This document shows positions 56,701 through 64,000 of a stretch of DNA of 64,000 nucleotides, one piece after another. Each line of letters starts with the position of its first letter. The first letter of the stretch is position 1. Below the pieces are notes generated by a model. It ran no database searches. It was not told the origin of the DNA and saw nothing but the letters and a program-made list of their open reading frames with translations. The position numbers and the translations under genes were made by a program. The DNA comes from Durusdinium trenchii (taxonomy: Eukaryota; Sar; Dinophyceae; Suessiales; Symbiodiniaceae): positions 254,201 through 318,200 of the forward strand of contig CAXAMN010025650.1 in assembly GCA_963970005.1 (NCBI GenBank). The letters are read 5' to 3'.

Positions 56701-59114
56701 ATACCCTTCGCACTTTCTATGCAAGGGCAGGAGCACCGCTACTCCCTACTTCTCATCGCACTACACAGCGCCTGCAGAGGGCCCAATATACTGACCATGT
56801 GATGCAAATCCTTGACCAGGCTGATTTTGTTTGGCGCGACACTCAAACTGATGACAGGATGCTGCAATTTGCTCGTGCAAGCCGCAATGCATTCATGGTG
56901 GCCATCCTGGAATCACCAAGTCGGGCTGAAGACTTGATACTCCGATCAACTGGGAGACCGCCTCAAGTCTACAATATCCATGAGATTTTCTTTGTAGCTG
57001 ACGAGTGGTTGGATATGAGAGCCAACATTTACCGGACACATCCGGGGTGGGCTACAAGTGATGAGATGGAGTTTTTGTTGACTTTCTTCCTGCCGGAGTC
57101 TTTTTGCCCTCCAGTGCTCCATCATGACCTATCTATCATTGCAGCAAGTGTCATGCCGAGAAGCGACCAGTTTCAACGCTTTGTTGCCCTTCGAGAAGGG
57201 CATTGGGTTGGTATTGAAGTTATCTGCAACGCTGAGGAACATACCTGCCGTGTGGTATTTCTGCAAGCTCCAGCTCGTGATCAGCAATTCTGGACAAACT
57301 TTGCTGCAGAATATGTCGTGCCTATTGGCTTCCGGCCGATTATTATTGTTGATACAACTCGCACTCGACCTGGCATGTGCGGTTGGGAGCTTCTTCATCG
57401 ATGGGTGGTTTCGGATTTGTCACTTCCAGCTGACTTCCACTTTCCTCAGCAAAAGCGCCAAGTGGTTGATATGATCCTTGAGGAATCTGAGCGCGCCTGG
57501 CGAACGGCAGGGGCACCGCCCATGCTGCGTACATTTGCCGCTAACGTTCGCAGAACTTTTCTGCTGGTTGGTGGGTGCCAAGCGCTGCAGCCGTGTTCGG
57601 CGGTTTCCCTTGGTGGTATGGAAGGGGCTGCTCCTCCTGACACCCCGATGCAAGCAGCCGACCCATGGCAGTTTGATGACCCTTGGAAAACCAAGAAGAA
57701 GACAGTGAAGCAAAGCAAATGGGAGGATCTTCAGCTCCAGACTGACCATCCTTTCGTCAGTAAGGACAAAGTCCCATTGCCATTCGTACAAAAGCAGCAG
57801 CTATCCACCAACCGTGGTGGGATTGCCTTCGTCTCCAAAGGCAATCTGAAGCAGGCCACTGAGATTGTCCCGAAGGAACCTTGTGCACTGCTTTTGCCTA
57901 TCATTGACCCAACTGACCCGCTTGCCAAGATGCCAAATCTCTCGGGGCCCTTTGAAGTGATCGTCTTTGACCCTGCTTTGAATCAAGAATACAAACGGCA
58001 AGTGCATCTGGTGATTGTCACTCCTGAAGTACAGTTCCTGCTGCCGACTCCTTCGATCACTTTAACTTTAGCAGCTGTGTGTGAAATTGTTTTGGAATGT
58101 GACGCAAGACTCACGACGAAAGATGTCTTCCAGTCGTTCTATGACAACCCTCTTGGCAAGTTCAAGGTCCTCCTCAAGGAAGTCTGTTCGGACCCTATTT
58201 GGAATCATGCTGCAATCTATGGTTACCGTGTCATCCAAGAGCACGCCAAAGATAAGCGTGATGTGGTTCATCAATGCCTGCTCAAAGTGCAGCAGAAACA
58301 CCGCACTCCTTTGTTGGCTGCCAGTGGTACGGGGGACCTGGTGGCGAGGGACTTCATCCCCAAAGGTGAGCAAGTCGATGATTTGTCCATCATACCACGA
58401 TTCTGGCCGATTGACAGGGCCAACAAAGCTGATCTCATCAAAGCTGCATCATCCATCACTGGATACAGAGGTATTGCAGTTACCAAAAGAGGTCTGGCCC
58501 CTCGTTTTGCGACAGATGCCCTTGCTACGGCCAGAGATTTGCTCCTCCCGCAGGATGATCGCATCTGTACCATCAACAAGGCTATGGTTCCCAAAGTCAA
58601 TATGGACAGCCTTGGGTGGCCTGCTGAAATTCTTGCAAAGGACATTGTTGCAGCAGTACATCAAACCACCAAGGTGCCGTGTATCCCGACCAGATCTTTT
58701 CGAAGGGCAGGAGTGTGTGCTTGGACGCTCTCTTTTGAGAAAGCCCCATCAGTGACGAAGTTCTCGGTACGGGTCAATGACAAGACCTTTGAAATCCTGC
58801 TGACGCCGGCTTCCTACAAGATCTCTCCCAAAGGCAAAGGCAAAGGCAAGTCATTCAAAGGAGGTCAAGTACAAGCCAAAGAACAACCAGCTTCTCGAGG
58901 TGCTGTGTCAAAGGAGATTCACCATGAGCGCATAGATCGCCTTGAAGAGCAAGTTGGGCGGCTTGAGCAGCGACATGAAAGCCTGAGCGAGAAGGTTGAC
59001 AGCCAATTCAACCAAGTTGGCGATCAGCTGCGCCAGATTTTGCAATGTGTCCAGCCAAGGCATCGAGACCAAGGGGACACTCCACCCCCGGTGAAACATC
59101 ACCGGGCGGCTTGA
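53733..59114 (+). CDS. Retroelement 2 ORF1: C5 cytosine methyltransferase fused to nucleocapsid-like protein
   Basis: 1793 residues from the first ATG after the in-frame TAA at 53595. Residues about 150-495 carry the cytosine-5 methyltransferase motifs in order: HLFAGAYEGW (motif I, S-adenosylmethionine site), SVDWS (II), LSPPCPSWSKGG (IV; predicted catalytic Cys245), LFECSDGL (VI, Glu283), NQRTRWLAVW (VIII) and FHQLGNAISQ (X). Known family members transfer a methyl group to cytosine C5 in DNA. Residues about 500-1690 are mostly unrecognised and include WQFDDPWK; KGKGKGKSFKGG and a coiled coil (HERIDRLEEQVGRLEQRHES) end the protein, as in element 1 ORF1. The catalytic residues look intact; activity is not shown. 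Confidence 0.9.
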   Translation: MEMMATKREAGYRAVEGLIEWSVMGMPVTLAETVTKALHGIASCGDCRSASEDWVLFGEVMDVNIGPNLCAHIRRTSMLMQPLDAENVRWPAFDILCPVRHCRLDLAPGMWIGILAKPENRLDGERILADAKVTVWNIPSYNSSLAWQVSHLFAGAYEGWLRAMWWLQNAGMGYVFASHTSVDWSSDVMRTWSMNHRKDFLRCPLEVDFDSSDAYTGILADVNEITLVRATSHKSNLLMTLSPPCPSWSKGGKHSGLASDEGFCFLDAIDHVCKVRPVLALFECSDGLESHPHWRVISAAMQLAGYMRIWSQDVAIHQMTSNQRTRWLAVWCRQDVGGHKSAERLQCSIPRRIPWNDPKHLFELPSTLANSLKLSQAQLQIYGDRNLLPPAKKVRVIEGASLQQVLQQRVLQTGEYLPTLCASYTAQHLLQAEHAQNKGIFATLISVNDEFHFIDPFVFASLFGTTATLSLPSDIRTAFHQLGNAISQIHALAAILFALEGVSGEAISKLAILQQCWDDRLTAENAVVRAVDGMYVLQPIADVVTKILPSIRTWQPWLAGNVLIRFCDDCTLIPLEKKVDGMVISDLLHGLELENHHRRLLTLLWDGQVLPHDMAWGQIPSGQIALRCGAFEIVSMQALKIGENLGSDDPIVSPTQPWCEQEDDPEFDFLLEAHRKGFLHVAEYVCQDVQPRAVARVLMLQQDGTFSWINQANVDRLGSIPSFQSLDMHLHFIKANHEACRTLIGVLVVLAIQGTYEPVSASKWVLLAGGQDTKWLKICQVPRTMTPMQCSALLEQPCTIKLRNSVECPANQPLMLINGDILWCDSKPRQAVPIAFGGMDSLTEHPSCNVQNDSVAARLLQFNLEPGALAIDEMVFHFDVLQLLMPSICWCAPAMWVSSESQFRFPVEPADLQRCFQHFVVPILVVFDWLFVEVRFFEGQWRVLYHSPEQLTLRQRTAVLELINNMRIPVQPNAFRWIRTTEDSELAAWHTLRTFYARAGAPLLPTSHRTTQRLQRAQYTDHVMQILDQADFVWRDTQTDDRMLQFARASRNAFMVAILESPSRAEDLILRSTGRPPQVYNIHEIFFVADEWLDMRANIYRTHPGWATSDEMEFLLTFFLPESFCPPVLHHDLSIIAASVMPRSDQFQRFVALREGHWVGIEVICNAEEHTCRVVFLQAPARDQQFWTNFAAEYVVPIGFRPIIIVDTTRTRPGMCGWELLHRWVVSDLSLPADFHFPQQKRQVVDMILEESERAWRTAGAPPMLRTFAANVRRTFLLVGGCQALQPCSAVSLGGMEGAAPPDTPMQAADPWQFDDPWKTKKKTVKQSKWEDLQLQTDHPFVSKDKVPLPFVQKQQLSTNRGGIAFVSKGNLKQATEIVPKEPCALLLPIIDPTDPLAKMPNLSGPFEVIVFDPALNQEYKRQVHLVIVTPEVQFLLPTPSITLTLAAVCEIVLECDARLTTKDVFQSFYDNPLGKFKVLLKEVCSDPIWNHAAIYGYRVIQEHAKDKRDVVHQCLLKVQQKHRTPLLAASGTGDLVARDFIPKGEQVDDLSIIPRFWPIDRANKADLIKAASSITGYRGIAVTKRGLAPRFATDALATARDLLLPQDDRICTINKAMVPKVNMDSLGWPAEILAKDIVAAVHQTTKVPCIPTRSFRRAGVCAWTLSFEKAPSVTKFSVRVNDKTFEILLTPASYKISPKGKGKGKSFKGGQVQAKEQPASRGAVSKEIHHERIDRLEEQVGRLEQRHESLSEKVDSQFNQVGDQLRQILQCVQPRHRDQGDTPPPVKHHRAA

Positions 59115-59712
59115 CTATGGGAGCGCATTCGGGGAGTATCAGCACGTGTCAGGTTTTCCCTGACCTTGCGCTGTATTTGGGGTGCGTTGATCCTCAATCG
59201 GATCAGGTGGATTTGCGCAGGACAGATTCTGCTTCGGCTATGGCTTTTCGTTTGGGGGCTTCGCTTTCCTTGCGATTCTTGCTGGAGGATGATTTGGCCT
59301 GTTTTTCAATGGGTTTTGCTTTGTGGGACTTCCTACGTGAGCTTCTCACATGGGGGTAAGTGTGAGATTGATGACATGTGCTGGGACATTCCTGGCACCT
59401 CTGCATTGATGTGCAATTGTGGGCTGAAGGCTTTCCTTCAGATTGGGTACAACTTTGATGGTTGCTGCTATCTCACTGTAACCATATTCCCAGCTGCGCT
59501 GTGCTCCCACCTCAGGGTGAAGGAGAGGGCCTTTGGGCTGGTGACAAATCCTTTTCGAATTCAAAATGCTTTCTTTCGTGACAGAATTTCTCTGCAACCA
59601 ATGGTGGCGTGGGACGTGCCTTCGGCAACATGCGGGCTCAATGGCGGTGTTTGCATGAGATGTATCTGGATCGCTGTCCTGTGGTGGACTTCCATCTTTG
59701 ACCAGACCTTAG
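59115..59712 (+). other. Junction between ORF1 and ORF2 of retroelement 2
   Basis: A frame at 59166-59750 (194 residues, Trp/Cys/Phe-rich, ending GYPGEGPRWSKH) may encode the N-terminus of ORF2, since its end sits where element 1 has GEASNPGP. The endonuclease itself is in another frame, so a shift or an internal start would be needed. Confidence 0.4.
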
Positions 59713-62700
59713 GCTACCCAGGAGAGGGACCTCGGTGGTCCAAACATTGATTCCTTTGCAACTAATGTCAGTTGTCTCAGCTGGGATGCGGATGTCTTCC
59801 TTTTCCAAGAAGCCCGAATTGCGGACTCGAACATGATGGAGGCCAAACGAAAAGCTGCTCTTTGCAACCTTGGCCTTTTCTGCTCGCAACCTCTGCAGAA
59901 GCAGCGGGCGACCAACGGTACCTTCAGGATACCTTCTGGTGGGACGGCTACTTGCGCAAATCCTGAGCTGACCCAGATTTTTGATGATCGAGTGGACCTA
60001 TCAGGAACATGGTCAATGCTGCGGCCCACTGCTAGAGTTACAGCCACATGGCACCAAGTGTCCCCCAGTGTGAAAGTGCTGATCTTCAATTTCTATGCCG
60101 TTGCAAATGCTGCTTCTGAACGCTCCAAATTCGAACGCAACAATGAGATGCTCAATCAAATCTTTCAAATGGCTGCTCAATTTGGCGACATTCCCATTGT
60201 CTTGGCAGGTGATTTTCAAATGGAGCCGGGGATGTACCCTTGTATACAATTGGCCCTTGACCATTGGGGCTGGGCTGACCCGCTGCTTCAGGCCAGTGAC
60301 CAAGGGGAGATCATTCGTCCTGACACCTTTTTCCAACATGCTGCTACCATTGACGGTGAAGGTCAATCGTCGATCGATGGAATTCTGGTCAACAGGATTG
60401 CCCTTACTGCTCTGGTGCGCATTGAGATTCTTGAATTTCTTGATCGTCAACATAGGCCTGTCCAAGCTACTTTTGCTTGGGACCGCATACAACAGACAGG
60501 CACGATCTTGCAGCGGTTTGCGAAGTTTGACTTAGCTGATGTTGCCAAGTGTGATGCGTCAGATCTTGCCTGTCCTATCAACTTGGCTTGTGACCAGCTT
60601 TGGAGTGAGCATGAACCCAGGTTCCTGGCAGCTGCTCAAGCCAATCAGAAGTGGGACATCTTCAATGAATTTGCGATCAGTACGTTGCTGCACAATGGTG
60701 CCCGATGGGACAAAGGGCCCAGGATCAGAGGGCAATTGCCCCATTTTCGGAAATCGACCATGACGTCTATGCAGGACACAGCAGGAAATGCAGCTTCGCC
60801 ACATTTGCTTTTGCTCAGGGCCTGTTTGCGATCCCTGCGAGAAATTTCCTTTCGGTTGGGCCGGGCTTGTACAGGTGATGTTGATGCCCGTACATTGCTA
60901 CAGACAATGAAGCGGCTATTGCGGAGGCTGAAAGAAGCAGGGATCATTCCTGTATCTACATCTCAGGTCTTTCATCACGATGTGCCGCATTTGATTGAGC
61001 TTACCCTGCAAGCGATTGCTGCGGAGATCAAACAGATGAAGATGTCAGCAATTCGACGCTGGAAAGAAGCAATGAAGAATGCCACAACGTCTTTGGCTAT
61101 TGGCAAAGTTGTCTACCAATACCTCAAGAAGAAGGGCCGTGTTGTTCCACAAAATCTCGTGGAGGATGATGCAGGCAACATTGTCTATGACCCCAATACG
61201 GCTATGGACATCATCGCTGATAAGTGGGACTCTGTTTTTTCTGTTAACGCGCAGCATTTTCATGAGATGCAGATCCTGAAGCAAGTCTGGCCTTACATAC
61301 ATGACAAAGGGCAATCTGTTGTGCTGCCGCCTATCACGGAAATGCAGCTGTGGGAACAGGCTTGCAGACGCAAGCCCGATGCTGCCGCTGGATTAGATGG
61401 TTGGAATACCCGAGAGGTTCAGGTTCTGCCGCCGGCGGCTTTCCGTCCTGTTGCTCATATTTTTAATGACATTGAGGCGGGGCATGGTGATTTCCCGGAT
61501 ATCTTAACGCAAGTACGAATGATCATCTTGAACAAAGACGGAAGTGATGCACCATTATCCAAAAGACTGATCTCCTTGCAGTCCATCTTCACGCTGCTCT
61601 ACACTGGATTGAGATTTTTGCAGTTGCAGCAATGGCAGCAGCAGGTGATGCCTATTCAGTTGAAGGGTGGGATAAAATCTCGCCAAATGTCAGAAGTGCA
61701 CCTCACTGTCCAGATGGAAATTGATCATGCACACAGTTTCCGAGGCTCATTTGCAGCAGTGAAGCTGGACAAATCGAAGTGCTTCGATCGGTTGATGCCG
61801 AAGCTTTGTGCGGCCATTATGCTCACTCTGGGACTGCCGCTTGGGTTCGTGAGGGCCTTCCTAGGGCTCTATACCAGAATGACTCGCTTTCTGTCATTTA
61901 AACAATGGACTCGGGCACGACCTATCTCCACTCCAAATGGCGTTGTGCAGGGCTGCTCCCTCAGTTTGTTGTGTATCAACCTCCACATGGCCATTTGGGC
62001 TTGGCTGGTTGACCACATTGATGGTGTGGATTTCCGAGCATTCATCGATGACACTTACCTGTGGACAAGGCAATCTTCCATTGATGGTTTGGTGGCTGCG
62101 GTTAGAGCAACTGAACTTTGGGACTCTCTTTGCGGCCAGTTTCTTAACGTGGGCAAATGCGAGCTGTTTGCCACTTGTGGCCCTTTACGGAAAGCCCTCA
62201 AGGCTGCTTTCCCGCAAATGAAGCTTGTTGAGGTGGTGAACATACTTGGTGCTCATGTTCAAACGACAAAGAAGAATGTGGGGAATTTTCCAGTGGCCAA
62301 GTTGCAAGCGGCTTTGCGGGACTGCGAAGCCATTCGTGCACTGCCATGTGATGCTTCCAAGCGTGCTCAAATTCTGGCCACGAAAGTCCTGCCTCAGATT
62401 GCCTTTGCACCGCAATTGAACTTTATTCCAAAGAGGATGTTGGCGAGATTGCAAAGTGCAATCGCGGATGCTTTATGGCAAGACCGCCCGAAGTGGCGCT
62501 CCAAGCACTTGCTACTGTGCATTGCGCATAAGGCCCATCGTTTGGATCCCTTCCTTTGCCGGGCAGTAATGACTATTCTGGAGTCGGTACGCTTCCTGCA
62601 ACAATCTCAGCTTGCTCGCCAGCAATGGCAACAGTTGTATGCTCAGGACCAGCTTACTGCACAGGCGTGGATGACGCAATTTGGTCAAGCTTGCCAGATT

Positions 62701-64000
62701 CTGGATATTGACTGGGTCCATACCTTTGAGTTCTCCATCTTTAATTCTGAGCCGGTCAAGTTCTTGGATTTCTCAGTCCCAGATTTGAAATGCATCCTAA
62801 AGAGCTTGGCGGCTAACAAGTGTTACCATACAGCTTGTCTCATGCCGAGGAAAGATGTCAGTATGGCCAAGGGTTTTCTGGATCTCACGCTCACTCTGTC
62901 CGCTAAGAAAAAGTTGGCGAAGATCAACAATGAAGGCTTCAGCTTCCTTTTTCATTGGGAGAGTGCTATCACCGGTTGTACCCTTACTGCTGATCGCTTG
63001 GCCGCCGCTGGTTTGGTTGACAGCTCACAATGTCGCTTCTGTGACTTGGGAAAGGAGTCCTTGCCACATTTCGTTGATGAGTGCCAGATGCTACCACCAG
63101 AGCTGGCTCGACCATCGACCCAATATTTTTTTGGACCCAACTTCCCTATTCTCGGGATTGCTGAGCTTTCAATGGATGTTATTCGTGAAAAGCTGGTCAC
63201 GTCCAACACGTCCGCCATTCCGGTGGCTCAGTGGGTGCAGCCAATTGGTCAGGTTGAACATGTATGGACCGATGGGTCTGTCCAGCTGAATAACCATCCA
63301 TGGCTTGCGGTGGCTTCCTTTGCAGTGGTTTCCCAGCACGGCTCTTTACTTGCTGCTGATCGGGTTCGGCACTGGAGGTTGTCCAGTTACACAGCCGAGT
63401 TATGGGCTGTACTGTATGCCTTTGCGATGTCCTACACGCCGCTGGTCATCCATTCTGATTCTCTGACCATCGTTAGCCAGTTTTCTGAGCTTTTGCGTAC
63501 CAACAAAGTGCTCATTGAATGGACTCACTCGAATTGGTGGGGCTTCTTGTTGGGTCTGGTGAATCAACGTCGGGGTCTTCATGACTCACCGTTGCAATTG
63601 CTATGGTGTCCGGCTCATCTTTTAGAGCATATTCCCAGCCCTCTGCTCACTGATGATGAAGCTCACCGTGCAGGCTCATCCAAACAAGATATTGTGCTTA
63701 ATCGACTGGCGGATCATTTTGCTAAGCAGCAGATCCATGACATCGCCCGTACTATGAAGAGTGAGCTGTTTTGTAAAGAGGCAGACATCTTTGCTCGCCA
63801 ATTGTGGCTGGCTCGGTGCAATCGGATTTGCAAAAAGCCCGCTGAGCATCGTGAGGCGGCGAGTGTGGCACACCCTGCTCCACAGGTTCAGTACACTGCC
63901 AGACAGATGTTCCCACGATGGCCATGGGATGCCCCCGTCACGCAGTACTTGTGGCAAGCACAAATCCAGTGTGACATGCCCTTTCGTGCGAATTCCAAAC
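59713..64000 (+). CDS. Retroelement 2 ORF2: endonuclease, reverse transcriptase, RNase H (partial)
   Basis: Open without a stop for about 1429 codons to the window end. Endonuclease: FLFQEAR (catalytic Glu), VLAGDFQME (canonical GDFN has Gln here), SSIDGILVN and DRQHRPV. Reverse transcriptase: KLDKSKCFDR (motif A, 61762-61794), NGVVQGCSLS (B, about 61936-61965), FIDDTYLW (C, 62041-62064). Zinc-binding-like CRFC...H...C at 63034-63087. RNase H: WTDGS (63268-63285), TAELW, HSDSL and NRLADHF (near 63703). The first in-frame ATG (59833) lies after the endonuclease Glu, so the true start is upstream and in doubt. Confidence 0.9.

Larger units (their letters stand above)
53610..64000 (+). mobile_element. 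Non-LTR retroelement 2, with DNA methyltransferase domain (open at right edge)
   Basis: At least 10.4 kb. It carries ORF1 (methyltransferase, long unknown region, DPW-like linker, K/G-rich basic stretch, coiled coil) and ORF2 (endonuclease, reverse transcriptase, zinc-binding-like motif, RNase H). The left end is not exact; the ORF1 frame opens at 53598 inside or beside a palindromic repeat. There are no stops in either long frame, which suggests a recent or active copy. It differs strongly from element 1: reverse transcriptase motif C here is the canonical IDD. Confidence 0.88.

Noticed and set aside
59166..59750. Frame proposed as a separate gene between ORF1 and ORF2 of element 2
   Set aside because: More likely the ORF2 N-terminus or a chance frame; not supported as an independent gene.
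1..64000. Dinoflagellate spliced-leader relics, rRNA, tRNA and telomere-like repeats
   Set aside because: Looked for by eye and not seen; a small or diverged copy could be missed.

Overview
The window looks like nuclear DNA of a dinoflagellate, most likely a Symbiodiniaceae-type alga. That is an inference from four things: very short exons spread through long introns, introns that seem to use GC and GA as well as GT donors, many small interspersed repeats, and large non-LTR retroelements with the dinoflagellate-type GEASNPGP / DPW signatures. I see no rRNA, tRNA, CRISPR array or bacterial operon. One assembly gap (10 N) lies at 13671-13680.

Layout. (1) Positions 3-293 hold the C-terminal end of an unrecognised gene. 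(2) About 0.73-16.5 kb is one plus-strand gene for a DEAD-box RNA helicase of the DDX56/Dbp9 type. It is cut into at least two dozen exons of 20-110 bp, found by reading conserved helicase motifs in order. Its introns carry most of the small repeats, and one 3.1-kb intron holds four different satellite arrays side by side (12.1-14.8 kb). (3) 16542-24878 is a non-LTR retroelement (ORF1, endonuclease, reverse transcriptase, RNase H) inserted into one of the small intronic repeats with a 14-bp target duplication. (4) 24.9-36 kb has scattered possible exons of unrecognised genes, one with a basic C-terminus ending at 25803. (5) About 36.3-39.05 kb is a second intron-rich plus-strand gene: a coiled-coil N-terminus followed by a GTPase domain that matches the immunity-related GTPase (IRG) family in motif order. 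(6) 39-53.5 kb is repeat-rich with a few possible exons. (7) 53.6-64 kb (open at the right edge) is a second, larger retroelement. Its 1793-residue ORF1 begins with a C5 cytosine DNA methyltransferase domain. Its ORF2 (endonuclease, reverse transcriptase, RNase H) is open to the window end.

The most distinctive non-coding feature is a modular repeat family. Its units begin CTACTAG and continue with one of a few 10-15-base 'words' (for example GAGCAAGGACG, GGGCTCCTGGCATCG, TAACAAGAAG, GTTGGAGGCCATCG). About forty-five clusters occur in both orientations between 0.8 and 53.5 kb, and I saw none inside the two retroelements. Several clusters are flanked by direct duplications of 9-31 bp, so they look like mobile insertions, possibly intron-forming. 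A hairpin family containing GGAAGGTAAGG and a palindromic AAGGAAGCTCCCC family are also spread through the introns.

Limits: exon edges were set by eye from reading frame, splice-like dinucleotides and remembered family motifs. No alignment, transcript data or database search was available.
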